A program made the translations under genes and the position numbers. This document shows positions 51,012 to 59,972 of a stretch of DNA of 64,000 nt, piece by piece (position 1 is the stretch's first letter; each line of letters begins with the position of its first letter). Source of the stretch: Obscuribacter phosphatis_A (lineage in GTDB: Bacteria; Cyanobacteriota; Vampirovibrionia; Obscuribacterales; Obscuribacteraceae); assembly GCA_017303615.1 (NCBI GenBank), contig JAFLCK010000025.1:11771-75770 (forward strand), given 5' to 3'. The notes beneath the pieces were generated by a model that searched no databases, was not told the DNA's origin, and worked only from the letters and a program-made list of their open reading frames with translations.

Positions 51012-52084
51012 TGCTTAGCCCTACTTACTTTCTGCCGAAAGAGCGCTTTCCCGACTTCCTCAATGCTTTGAAGAGTCTTGGTCAAGTTTTTGCGCCGGTC
51101 AAGGTATCTAAACAGTCTTATTCGTTTAAGGCTGTTGAGAAAGCTTCTGAGATTGCCTTTGAAGCTCTGCGCACCATTTTGCCGCCCAAGAAGTTCTTTT
51201 ATCCGCAGAGCGAGACTTTGGTGAAGTTTGAAGACGGTGAAATAAAGGAGTGTATCGAAGAGCCGGTCTTTAAGGTGATCTTTGGCGTTCATCCCTGTGA
51301 CCTGGCTGGGCTTGGCATAATGGATACAATCTTTGAAGATTCTCCCGGTGATACGCATTATCTTAGGAAGCGTCGCACAAGTATGATCATTGGGCTTTCA
51401 TGCATGCCCGATAAGCATTGCTTTTGCCAGTCTATGGGGACCGACTGTCCTGAAAAGGGCTATGACGTTTTTCTTACTGATATTGAAGATGGTTATTTCA
51501 TCGAGGGTAAGAGCAGTCAGGGGCAGAAATTGCTTGCCGATGCCTTTGCAGATAAAGTGCTGGAAAGAGCTAGAGAAGCACATAAAGACCGCTATAAGCG
51601 CTTTTGGCTAGATCGTAGCGAAGCTTTTGAAACAGGCTTCAAGGTCGATAATTTGCGCAGCACTATGGATCTTGAATGGGAGAACCCGGTATGGGAAGAA
51701 TTGGGCGATCGCTGCCTGAGCTGCGGCAACTGCACACCAGTATGTCCCACTTGCTATTGTTTTGATTTGGTTGATGTGGCTGCCCTTTCATCTAAACAAG
51801 ATGGTTCGGGCGATGCAGAGCGTCGGCGCGAATGGGATAGTTGCCAGTTTGTCGGCTTTGCCAAAGTCGCCGGTGACTATAACTTTAGACCAGGGCCGGT
51901 TGACCGTCTCAAGTTTTGGTATAGACATAAATTGCACGGCTTTGACGATGCCTACGGCTTCAAGACCTGTGTCGGGTGCGGCAGATGCACTGTCTCATGC
52001 CCTTCCGGCATAGACGATATCGTCAAGGTTGTGAATATTTTGCAGGCGGCACGCCAAGAGAAAGATGAGGGGCAGCCTAAATGA
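51011..52084 (+). CDS. hydB: Group 3b [NiFe] hydrogenase, beta (iron-sulfur) subunit
   Basis: A 357-residue electron-transfer subunit, like sulfhydrogenase beta (HydB) and AsrA of sulfite reductase. Two [4Fe-4S] motifs occur near the C-terminus: CLSCGNCTPVCPTC and CVGCGRCTVSCPSG. Upstream blocks VHPCDLAGLGIMD and CFCQSMGTDC match the family. It relays electrons between the hydrogenase dimer and the flavoprotein. First of four genes in the order beta-gamma-delta-alpha, typical of group 3b; ATGA overlap with gamma. Symbol follows Pyrococcus usage. Confidence 0.9.
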   Translation: MLSPTYFLPKERFPDFLNALKSLGQVFAPVKVSKQSYSFKAVEKASEIAFEALRTILPPKKFFYPQSETLVKFEDGEIKECIEEPVFKVIFGVHPCDLAGLGIMDTIFEDSPGDTHYLRKRRTSMIIGLSCMPDKHCFCQSMGTDCPEKGYDVFLTDIEDGYFIEGKSSQGQKLLADAFADKVLERAREAHKDRYKRFWLDRSEAFETGFKVDNLRSTMDLEWENPVWEELGDRCLSCGNCTPVCPTCYCFDLVDVAALSSKQDGSGDAERRREWDSCQFVGFAKVAGDYNFRPGPVDRLKFWYRHKLHGFDDAYGFKTCVGCGRCTVSCPSGIDDIVKVVNILQAARQEKDEGQPK

Positions 52085-52950
52085 TTCCAGGAAAAACGCC
52101 TTATCTATCGGTTAAGGGCACGATTCGCTCGATTGTGCCAATGGCGCAAGATAACTATCTTTTTGATTTTACAGAAAGAACAGGCAGCCTGAGCGGCTGT
52201 CGTCCTGGTCAGTTTGTTGAGTTGTGGGTGCCTGGTGTTGGCGAGTGTCCGATATCGGTTTGTTCAGGGCGAGTATCAGAGTCGATTCAGCTGATGGTGC
52301 GACGTGCCGGTAGAGTAACCAGCGCCCTCTTCAACATGAGTGAAGGTGACAGCGTCGGTCTGCGCGGACCCTATGGTCAGGGTTTTCCGATGGAAGACTT
52401 TAAGGGGCGAGATCTGGTTATGGTGGCTGGTGGTCTTGGTGTGGCGCCAATTAGATCGGTCTGGCAGTATGCCCTCGATCACCGCGAAGAATTTGGAAGA
52501 TTGGTACTTATATATGGTATGCGTCATACCAATGATATTCTCTTTCGCCAAGAGTTTAAGTTTTTGCTGCGTCGACGCGATATCGATATTTTTATCGCCG
52601 CCGAAGAAGTAGTAGGTCCGGCTTTGCCGCCTATAGCCATGCAACTTGGTCGGGTCACCGACCTCTTGCGCCAGGCTGAGATAAGCAGTGATAGTTGTGT
52701 GGCTGTCTGCGGACCGCCTGTTATGTACAAGTATGTCATCGATGTTTTGAAAGAAAGAAATGTCGACGAAGCTAACATTCATCTATCTCTAGAGCGGCAC
52801 ATGAAGTGCGGCATCGGTAAGTGCGGACATTGCTTTATCGGCGGTAAATTCAATTGTAAGGCAGGACCTGTTTTTGCCTTGCCCGAAATTAAGCATGTAC
52901 CCGAAGCAATAGAATGCGATGCCGCTTCTTTGCAAGGAGGTCTGGAATGA
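52081..52950 (+). CDS. hydG: Group 3b [NiFe] hydrogenase, gamma (FAD/NAD(P)) subunit
   Basis: A 289-residue ferredoxin-reductase-type flavoprotein (HydG/AsrB-like). FAD domain: CRPGQFVELWVPGVGECPIS; NAD(P) domain: DLVMVAGGLGVAPIRSVWQY; and a C-terminal [2Fe-2S] motif CGIGKCGHCFIGGKFNC. It exchanges electrons with NAD(P)H, so the complex should evolve or oxidise H2 reversibly with NADP(H). Overlaps beta by four bases (ATGA) and delta by four bases. Confidence 0.92.
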   Translation: MIPGKTPYLSVKGTIRSIVPMAQDNYLFDFTERTGSLSGCRPGQFVELWVPGVGECPISVCSGRVSESIQLMVRRAGRVTSALFNMSEGDSVGLRGPYGQGFPMEDFKGRDLVMVAGGLGVAPIRSVWQYALDHREEFGRLVLIYGMRHTNDILFRQEFKFLLRRRDIDIFIAAEEVVGPALPPIAMQLGRVTDLLRQAEISSDSCVAVCGPPVMYKYVIDVLKERNVDEANIHLSLERHMKCGIGKCGHCFIGGKFNCKAGPVFALPEIKHVPEAIECDAASLQGGLE

Positions 52951-53732
52951 GCGCTGCAGCCGGTAGCGGCACCAATCATTTGCCGACCATCGCGGTGGAA
53001 GGACTTACCGGTTGCGCCGGAGAACTCTTGGTTATACTGGAGAATCTCGATAAGCTTCTTCCTTTTGTGCGTGTTGTGCGCTTTCCTTTTGCGCAAAGTA
53101 AAAATGAAGGTGGTGCAGTCGACATTACCTTTGTCGAAGGCAGTGTCAGCCAGAAGCACGATCTGGAAAAGCTCAAGCGCATTAGAGCCAATACCAGATG
53201 GTTGGTGGCGGTGGGCAACTGCGCTGTTTGGGGTTGTGTGCAAAAAGGCGCACTTTGCAAATGCAAAGCAGCAGAGATGATTGAGGCTGTTTACGGCAGT
53301 GCCGCCTCTAGTATTGCCGCCGAGGCTATGGATGCTGCTCCGCTAGATAGTCATGTTGCCGTAGACGTAAAACTCTCCGGCTGCCCCATCAATGCCAGTC
53401 AGTTTTTGGCGGTCACTGCCAGTCTCTTGCGCGACCACTTGCCTTACATTGTCTCAAAGCCGGTTTGTCTAGAATGCAAGCTGCGCGAAAATCCCTGTGT
53501 CTTGATCGAAGATAATTTGCCCTGCCTTGGCCCGGTCACCGCCGCTGGTTGCGGCGCCCTTTGCCCCAGCATGGGGGCGGCTTGTTATGGCTGTTTTGGA
53601 CCTTGCGAAGAGCCTCAAATAGGCGCTATGACAACAATCTTGAAAGAGAAAGGTTATGAAATGGAAGAGGTGCTTGGTCGCCTCACCGCATTTGGTGCTG
53701 TGATACCAATGGGGGAAAAATGGCAGAAATAA
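52947..53732 (+). CDS. hydD: Group 3b [NiFe] hydrogenase, delta (small) subunit
   Basis: A 261-residue small subunit carrying the iron-sulfur relay. ATG 52947 has AAGGAGG upstream and overlaps the gamma stop; a longer frame from 52914 lies within gamma. Cys-rich blocks: EGLTGCAGELL, GNCAVWGC, LSGCPIN, then CLECKLRENPC through GCGALCPSMGAACYGCFGPC. The first block should read CxxC, as in Pyrococcus HydD (SCYGC); here the second Cys is Glu. This would remove one usual ligand of the proximal cluster. The other clusters look intact. The alpha start overlaps the delta end by 13 bases. Confidence 0.88.
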   Translation: MSAAAGSGTNHLPTIAVEGLTGCAGELLVILENLDKLLPFVRVVRFPFAQSKNEGGAVDITFVEGSVSQKHDLEKLKRIRANTRWLVAVGNCAVWGCVQKGALCKCKAAEMIEAVYGSAASSIAAEAMDAAPLDSHVAVDVKLSGCPINASQFLAVTASLLRDHLPYIVSKPVCLECKLRENPCVLIEDNLPCLGPVTAAGCGALCPSMGAACYGCFGPCEEPQIGAMTTILKEKGYEMEEVLGRLTAFGAVIPMGEKWQK

Positions 53733-55084
53733 AGAAAAGCACTATTGTTATACCGGAAGTGACAAGGGTAGAGGGTCACTCGGCTGTGACAGTCGATATT
53801 TTGGACGGCAAGGTAGAGAACGTCAAGCTTGATGTTTTTGAAGGCACCCGTTATTTCGAAAAAATAGTGGTTGGTCACAAATATGACGAGATGGCTCATC
53901 TGACTTCGCGTATTTGTGCTATTTGTTCCACAGGGCATGTGCTCGCTTCCATTTTTGCCATAGAAAATTTACTCGGCTATAGAGCCGATGAAAAGACGAC
54001 TTTGTTGCGCGAATTGATGCATTTAGGCATGATCATTGAATCACACGCCACCCATCTTTGTGCTCTGGTCTTGCCCGACTTTTTAGGTGTTGAAGACTTG
54101 ATTTCTTTTGCCGACAAGCATAACAAAGAGTTTGCTCTTTGGACTTTTTTGCGTACCCTCGGCAACGATGTGCAATATATGGTGGGTGGGCGGTCTTTCC
54201 ATCCGGTCAATCTGCATGTCTTCAAGCTTTCTTCTCATCCCGCCGGTGAAGCTCTAAAAGTAATGGCGCACAGGCTGAAAGAGGCTCGCGAGAAAGCCCT
54301 CTATTTGGCACAGGTTTTCTTAGACTTGAAGCTGCCCGCCATACCTTCTTTTGAGCCTGAGTATCTGGCTCTTGATTATGATTCACCAACCTATGGCTAT
54401 TTCGGCACCAGAGTTAAGTCTTCCAAGTCATGGCTGCGCTCTATTGAAGAGTATCGAGATTACTTAGGCGAGTATCCGGTTGCTTACAGTCATGCCAAAA
54501 AGAGCGGCAATGCTGCTCAGCCCTTTATGGTGGGTGCCATAGCGCGGCTGCGTTTTCATAGCGAAAAGCTAGGCAGAGAAGCCCGTCAACTCTTTCTATC
54601 TAGTGAGCTAGCCAAAGGTTCATGCAATACTATGCTCAATAATTTGGCTCAGTCAATTGAGCTTGTTGAGGCAGTTTACCGGGCTCAGGCAATTTGCGAG
54701 ACTTTATTGCAGATTGAGGAAGATGAAAAGGCGAGCCCAGGTGAAGCTAGAAATGAGAATGAAACCAACATAGACCGGCTTTTGGATAAGTTGCCTGGTG
54801 CCGCGGTGGGGGCGGTGGAATGCCCGAGAGGCACTCTTTATCACTATTACGATCTTGATGAGAAAGGTCTTGTGCGGGCCGCCGACCTAATTACCCCATC
54901 GGCGCAGAACACCCAGCGCATCGAATCTGATATTAGAAATACTGTTGAGGCTCGCATAGCCGAGGTTGAGGATGGGGCCAGGCAAGCTTTGTTGCAAGCC
55001 GACCTAGAGACCCTAGTCAGAGCTTACGACCCATGTAATACTTGCGCAACTCACGCGGTGAGCATCAGGGTTGCGAAGAGGTAG
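53720..55084 (+). CDS. hydA: Group 3b [NiFe] hydrogenase, alpha (large) subunit
   Basis: A 454-residue catalytic subunit. The Ni-binding L1 motif is RICAICSTGH (Cys66, Cys69) and L2 is DPCNTCATH (Cys439, Cys442, His445). Both pairs of nickel-binding Cys are present. The family's RAYDPC context and DMIESHALHL-like HLGMIIESHATHLCALVLPD match cytoplasmic group 3b enzymes. Only nine residues follow the L2 His, consistent with the short maturation tail of this group. GGGGG precedes the ATG. No maturation genes (hyp) are in the window, so they lie elsewhere. Confidence 0.93.
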   Translation: MAEIKKSTIVIPEVTRVEGHSAVTVDILDGKVENVKLDVFEGTRYFEKIVVGHKYDEMAHLTSRICAICSTGHVLASIFAIENLLGYRADEKTTLLRELMHLGMIIESHATHLCALVLPDFLGVEDLISFADKHNKEFALWTFLRTLGNDVQYMVGGRSFHPVNLHVFKLSSHPAGEALKVMAHRLKEAREKALYLAQVFLDLKLPAIPSFEPEYLALDYDSPTYGYFGTRVKSSKSWLRSIEEYRDYLGEYPVAYSHAKKSGNAAQPFMVGAIARLRFHSEKLGREARQLFLSSELAKGSCNTMLNNLAQSIELVEAVYRAQAICETLLQIEEDEKASPGEARNENETNIDRLLDKLPGAAVGAVECPRGTLYHYYDLDEKGLVRAADLITPSAQNTQRIESDIRNTVEARIAEVEDGARQALLQADLETLVRAYDPCNTCATHAVSIRVAKR

Positions 55085-55086
55085 TT

Positions 55087-56406
55087 ATGCAAGGCACAAG
55101 AGAGAAATGCAACTGGCGCAGTACTTACGAGAGCCGCCGGTGCAGTGCCGAAGAAGCTGTGCTTGCCGTATCAAGCGGCGACACTATCTATGTGCATTCT
55201 AACGCTGCTGCCCCAGAATGTGTCATTGATGCTCTCGTCAAAAGAGCGCCGGAACTGCGTGATGTCACTTTCTTGCATATACTCACCTTGGGCAAGGCCG
55301 AGTATGCCAAAGAAGAGTATCAAGATAGCTTCAAGGTGAAAGCGCTCTTTATTGGGCGCAATATTAGAGAAGCTGTAAATGAAGGGCGGGCAGAGTATAT
55401 GCCTATCTTTCTCAGCGAAATTCCGCGCCTATTTGAGTCGGGCACAGTGCCAATCGATGTTTGCTTGTTGCAGGTCTCGCCGCCCGACGCTCATGGCTAT
55501 TGCAGCTATGGCGTTTCAGTCGATTGTTCCATTGCCGCTCGCAAGAAGGCTCGCGTCGTTATTGCCGAAGTCAATAAGCAGATGCCGCGTACCCTCGGGC
55601 GCTCTTTCGTGCATGTAAGCCGGCTAGATTATATTGTCGAAACCGATAGGCCCTTGCCCGAACTGATTGAAGCACCGCCCACTAATGTGGAAGATGCCAT
55701 TGGTAAGCATGTCTCGACTCTAGTGGCAGACGAGGCCACCATTCAGCTTGGTATAGGCACAATACCAAATGCGGTGCTGGCTAATTTGAGGGACAAACAC
55801 AATCTTGGCGTTCATTCCGAGATGCTCTCTGATGGTATAGTTGATCTTATGGAGTCTGGCGTGATTACCAATGACGCCAAGACCTTTTTGCCTGGTAAGG
55901 CAGCTGTTACCTTTGTCTTGGGTAGTCGTCGTCTATATGACTATGTAGATAACAATCCTGCCCTCGAATTTCAAACCAGCGATTATATTAACGACCCTTT
56001 CAATATTTCGCGCAATCATAAAATGACCGCTATCAATTCGGCTTTGCAGGTAGATCTAACCGGCCAAGTTGTGGCTGATTCTATCGGTAGTTATCTTTAT
56101 AGCGGCTTTGGCGGACAGGTAGACTTTATCAGAGGCGCCAGTAGAGCCCCTGGTGGAAAGGCCATCATTGCCATGCCATCCACTGCTCGTGGTGACACTG
56201 TCTCGCGCATCGCCGTCAATCTATCGGTGGGTAGTGGCGTGGTTACCTCTCGTGCCGATGTGCACTATGTTGTCACCGAATTTGGTGTGGCTCAACTTTA
56301 TGGCAAGACTTTACGCGAGCGCACCAGAGAATTGATCAATATTGCCCATCCTAAGTTTCGAGAAGAGCTGGTTTTTGAATCAAAAAGACTTTCTTGGCTG
56401 GGCTAA
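55087..56406 (+). CDS. Acetyl-CoA hydrolase/CoA-transferase family protein
   Basis: A 439-residue enzyme with two domains of the acetyl-CoA hydrolase/4-hydroxybutyrate CoA-transferase family. The catalytic Glu is in GVHSEMLSDG, and the CoA-binding GIGTIPNAV and FGGQVDFIRGA are present. It would move CoA between acyl groups and acetate or similar acids, or hydrolyse acetyl-CoA. ATG 55087 lies two bases after the hydrogenase alpha stop; a longer frame (55042) reads through alpha. Tight placement suggests that it is part of the hydrogenase operon and links fermentation acids to hydrogen metabolism (inference). Converges with the P-type ATPase gene. Confidence 0.9.
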   Translation: MQGTREKCNWRSTYESRRCSAEEAVLAVSSGDTIYVHSNAAAPECVIDALVKRAPELRDVTFLHILTLGKAEYAKEEYQDSFKVKALFIGRNIREAVNEGRAEYMPIFLSEIPRLFESGTVPIDVCLLQVSPPDAHGYCSYGVSVDCSIAARKKARVVIAEVNKQMPRTLGRSFVHVSRLDYIVETDRPLPELIEAPPTNVEDAIGKHVSTLVADEATIQLGIGTIPNAVLANLRDKHNLGVHSEMLSDGIVDLMESGVITNDAKTFLPGKAAVTFVLGSRRLYDYVDNNPALEFQTSDYINDPFNISRNHKMTAINSALQVDLTGQVVADSIGSYLYSGFGGQVDFIRGASRAPGGKAIIAMPSTARGDTVSRIAVNLSVGSGVVTSRADVHYVVTEFGVAQLYGKTLRERTRELINIAHPKFREELVFESKRLSWLG

Positions 56407-56458
56407 GACAGTCTTGGCTGAAGCTTTTGTGACGGTGCCGAAGTATTTTTGGTGTTTC

Positions 56459-59185
56459 TTAGCCTTTTGTCTTGCTGAAAAGTCTAAAGACAAAGAGAAA
56501 GAGTCCACTAAGAGTATAGGAAGCTAGAGAGACACCAACCACAATTAGAGTTTCGATTGGGGTAGGCTTGGTCATGGTCAAAAGGTCTTGCAATGGCTTG
56601 AGATAAGCTGCCATAGCCAACAAAATAAGCGATGCAATAATATTCACTGCCGGCCAAGCTAGTTTCCTTACTTCATCTGCATTGCTCCACTTAAGCTGCG
56701 AGTCTTTGAACATCCACGAGATCGACTGCAGAATAAGAGCCAGCGAGAGCGTCGAGAATGCCACGGTTTGCAGGTTCTGACTGTTGCGTTGGAAGTGGGC
56801 GCAGTAGAGAACGGCACCGGCGACAATGAAAGCCCTCAGGGTTATTTCTATAGCAGTTTCTTTATCAATCAATTTATCTTTAGGGTGGCGTGGCTTTAAA
56901 TGCATGACATCGCATCTGGTGCGGCTCACCACTATGCCTAAGCCTGGAAAAATATGCATAATCAAATTGAGCCAAAGAAGCTGCAGTGGTGTAAATGGCA
57001 AACCTGTGTCGAAGAGTACAGCCAGCGCTACGCAGATTACGGCAGCCAGACTGGCTGTAAGCAGGTAGGCGATGGCTCTTCTGATATTGCCGTAAATTAT
57101 GCGTCCTTCCTCGACTGCTTTGACAATGGTGGCAAAATTATCGTCGGTAATCACCATCGCCGATGCTTCACGGGCAAGCGAGGTCCCAGTCAAACCCATG
57201 GCTACGCCTATATTGGCTTGTCTCAAAGCGGGAGCGTCATTGACTCCGTCGCCGGTCATGGCTACCACTTCGCCTTTCTCTTGCAGACATTGCACTACTT
57301 TCAGTTTCATTTCAGGTGTGGCTCTAGCAAGCACGCGGGCTTGCGCTAGAGCTTTGGTCAGCTCGTCTTTATCTAGATGCTCAAGATCGCTCAGTCTGAG
57401 AATGCGCTTGTCTTCTTCTAGGGGAATCTCAGCTTTTTCTATAAGCTTTAGATCTTGGGCTATTGCTCGGGCGGTGGCCGGTTGGTCGCCGGTCAGCATT
57501 ACAACCTTAATGCCTGCATTATGGCAGCGTTCAATCGAATCAGGCACCGCTTCGCGGGGACGATCTTGCATACCGACTAAGCCAAGCAATACGATTTCAT
57601 TTTCCACTTCTTCAATACTGACAGTGTCATTTTCAGAAATTGTCTTATAGCCGATAGCCAGCACACGCAGTCCCTTTTCAGCCATTTCGGCATTCTTTTG
57701 CAAAATGAAACTGCGCATTGCTTCGTCTAAACTTTCGGTATTGCCGCCGATGGCATCCATTTCAATGCGATTGGCTATGCCTAAGACCGAGCCGGGCGAG
57801 CCCTTTATAAAAGCATAGCGCTCGCCTTGCGGACCCTGGTGAATGGTGGTCATGCGCTTGCGCTCAAGATCAAAAGGCAAATCTTGCAAGCGAGGCCAAA
57901 CACAAAAGTCGGCTTGGGCGGTCAACCCTAGCTTGGCTGCGGCAGTTAACAAAGCACCTTCGGTGGGGTCGCCGTGTACATGCCAGGTTCCTTCCTTTTC
58001 ATTTTCATGTTTTTCAAGTCTGGCGTCGTTGCATAAAGCCGCCGCACGCAGCAAGATCTTTAGTTCTTCTATGGCGGTTTCTTTGGCGGGCTTGCCGCTT
58101 TCAGCATCAATAAAGTCACCTTCGGGGTTATAACCCTTGCCTGTGACATAAAAATGTTCGCGGGCAAAAAGAATATCTGTCACCACCATTTGATTTTCGG
58201 TGAGGGTGCCGGTCTTATCGGTGCAAATAACTGTGGTGCAGCCTAAAGTCTCGACAGCCGCTAGATGTCTAATCAAGGCTCGGGCTTTGATCATGCGATG
58301 GGTGCCGGCTGTCAGTGCCAAAGTGGCCACCACCGGCATGCCCTCGGGGATAGCAGCAACCGCTAAGGCTACAGCAGTTTGCAGCATGAGCCAGAGATTT
58401 TCTTTATGCCAGATACCAACCAAGGCAATGATGGTGCTGAGAATCACTGTTAGCCAGGTCAGCTGCTTTCCCAGTTCTTCCAAGCTCTCTTCTAGTGGAG
58501 TGCGTCCTGAAACAGCTTCGCTAAGCAATTTGCCTAGTTTGCCAAGACGCGTGTTGTTGCCCGTGGCTGTGACAATGGCACGTGCCCTTCCTGAAAGCAC
58601 CAGGGTGCCTTGGAAAAGCATGGTGTCATCATCTTGACCGCCTTCAATTTCTTTTTCACTTTTATAGACCGAAACACTTTCGCCGGTCATTGCCGACTCA
58701 TCGGCCGAAAGTGAGGCCGCTTCAGCTATCTTGAGATCTGCGGGCACTCGGTCGCCGCTTTCCAATAAAATAAGATCGCCAGGAACCAACTCTTTAGCCG
58801 GCAGATCGTTTTCCAAACCGTCTCGAATCACTCGGGCTGTCGGTCCAGCCATAGCTTCTAATTTTTCTAGAGAAACTTTGGCTTTCATTTCGGTGGCAAA
58901 GCCCACCAAGGCGTTGATTAAGACGGCTATCACTATGCCGCTGCCTTGCAGATGTTCGCCACCCCAATAAGAGACCGCCGCGGCCGCCAAGAGCAAAATT
59001 ACTACAGTAGATTGAAACTGTCTGATGGCAAGTGTCAGGGCGCTGCCGTCTTTCTTCGTCGATATGGCATTCTCGCCCCAGATGGCTAAGCGTGCTTTGG
59101 CTTCCTGGCAACTCAGCCCCTTTGTCAGGCTTGTCTTTTGCACTTCTTCTATCTGCTTAATAGTTGGCTTGGTTGCTTCGGTCAA
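56459..59185 (-). CDS. P-type cation-transporting ATPase (P2-like)
   Basis: A 908-residue membrane pump. Actuator TGES at 167-170; M4 PEGMP (280-284); phosphorylation motif DKTGTLTENQMVV (Asp323); KGSPG; hinge TGDGVNDAPALRQ. Six C-terminal membrane helices follow as in P2 pumps. The M6 core, NLVTDxxP in Ca2+ and Na+ pumps, reads NLIMHIFPGLGI here, so the ion-binding Asp is His and the transported ion is uncertain. Length and N-terminal cation-ATPase domain fit the family. Start is TTG with AAAGGAAA upstream. Divergent from the third Usp gene. Confidence 0.9.
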   Translation of the reverse strand: MTEATKPTIKQIEEVQKTSLTKGLSCQEAKARLAIWGENAISTKKDGSALTLAIRQFQSTVVILLLAAAAVSYWGGEHLQGSGIVIAVLINALVGFATEMKAKVSLEKLEAMAGPTARVIRDGLENDLPAKELVPGDLILLESGDRVPADLKIAEAASLSADESAMTGESVSVYKSEKEIEGGQDDDTMLFQGTLVLSGRARAIVTATGNNTRLGKLGKLLSEAVSGRTPLEESLEELGKQLTWLTVILSTIIALVGIWHKENLWLMLQTAVALAVAAIPEGMPVVATLALTAGTHRMIKARALIRHLAAVETLGCTTVICTDKTGTLTENQMVVTDILFAREHFYVTGKGYNPEGDFIDAESGKPAKETAIEELKILLRAAALCNDARLEKHENEKEGTWHVHGDPTEGALLTAAAKLGLTAQADFCVWPRLQDLPFDLERKRMTTIHQGPQGERYAFIKGSPGSVLGIANRIEMDAIGGNTESLDEAMRSFILQKNAEMAEKGLRVLAIGYKTISENDTVSIEEVENEIVLLGLVGMQDRPREAVPDSIERCHNAGIKVVMLTGDQPATARAIAQDLKLIEKAEIPLEEDKRILRLSDLEHLDKDELTKALAQARVLARATPEMKLKVVQCLQEKGEVVAMTGDGVNDAPALRQANIGVAMGLTGTSLAREASAMVITDDNFATIVKAVEEGRIIYGNIRRAIAYLLTASLAAVICVALAVLFDTGLPFTPLQLLWLNLIMHIFPGLGIVVSRTRCDVMHLKPRHPKDKLIDKETAIEITLRAFIVAGAVLYCAHFQRNSQNLQTVAFSTLSLALILQSISWMFKDSQLKWSNADEVRKLAWPAVNIIASLILLAMAAYLKPLQDLLTMTKPTPIETLIVVGVSLASYTLSGLFLFVFRLFSKTKG

Positions 59186-59274
59186 TTCGATTTCCTTTCT
59201 AACATGCTTAGATTATGCAACAGCTGCTATCATTTCGAATCAGTCCAATTGCTTAGCTGGTTGTGGAGGTAAAT

Positions 59275-59736
59275 ATGAAAGTACTGGTCGCAGTCGATGA
59301 CAGTCACTTTGCCGACGGTGTGGCCGACTTTGTCGCCTCTCAGCCCTTTGCCGAAAACTGTTCCATTCATGTTATCTCTGTGGTTGAGAATATGCTGGTT
59401 GGCAGCTATATGAGTGTTCTGCCCTCGCCAGTGATAAGCGAGATGAGAGATAAGGTGCGGGCTAAGATGAAAGAGAAGCTCGATAAAGTGCTTGAAAGGC
59501 TGGCGAAAAGCTTTGCGGCCGATAGATTAAGCAGCGAGATTTTGGAAGGCTTTCCAGCTGACGAGATTGTTGAGGCTGCCGTTCGTCTCGATGCTGATCT
59601 AATTGTTGTCGGCACCCGTGGTCGCAAAGGCATCAATCGTTTTGTCATGGGTAGTGTCTCTCAGAAGGTTCTATTGGCGGCACCTTGCAGCGTTATGATT
59701 TGTCGCTCTAAAGCCGAAGCAACGAGCCAAGAATAA
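59275..59736 (+). CDS. Universal stress protein (UspA family), third
   Basis: A 153-residue UspA protein with GGAGGT five bases before ATG 59275; an in-frame GTG at 59263 contains that ribosome-binding sequence and is rejected. VAVDDSHFADGVADFV and the complete ATP signature VVGTRGRKGINRFVMGSVSQ are present. It resembles the first Usp (50002). Divergent from the P-type ATPase over an ~90-base region that should contain both promoters. Confidence 0.92.
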   Translation: MKVLVAVDDSHFADGVADFVASQPFAENCSIHVISVVENMLVGSYMSVLPSPVISEMRDKVRAKMKEKLDKVLERLAKSFAADRLSSEILEGFPADEIVEAAVRLDADLIVVGTRGRKGINRFVMGSVSQKVLLAAPCSVMICRSKAEATSQE

Positions 59737-59972
59737 CCTTAACTAATAGGTTTATTTTCTAGACTTTTTTCTTAGTTGATTTGCCAAGTATCCGAAAGAA
59801 GTATTTCAGGATAAAAGGGTCCTATTTTTGAGATGCAGTAATAGTGTCAATCTTGGCGCTATGGTTAGTCTCGAATCATCCTTGCTGTTCATCCCTTTTG
59901 CCGACGTTTCCAGTCGGTGCAAATGTCATGCTTTTGAAGCCTAAGCCACACAAGTCAAAGGAGTCAGGCATC

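Noticed and set aside
59737..59972. FNR-like site (TTGAT-N4-) upstream of hcp
   Set aside because: Only the left half matches; the second half-site does not fit, so it cannot be supported.
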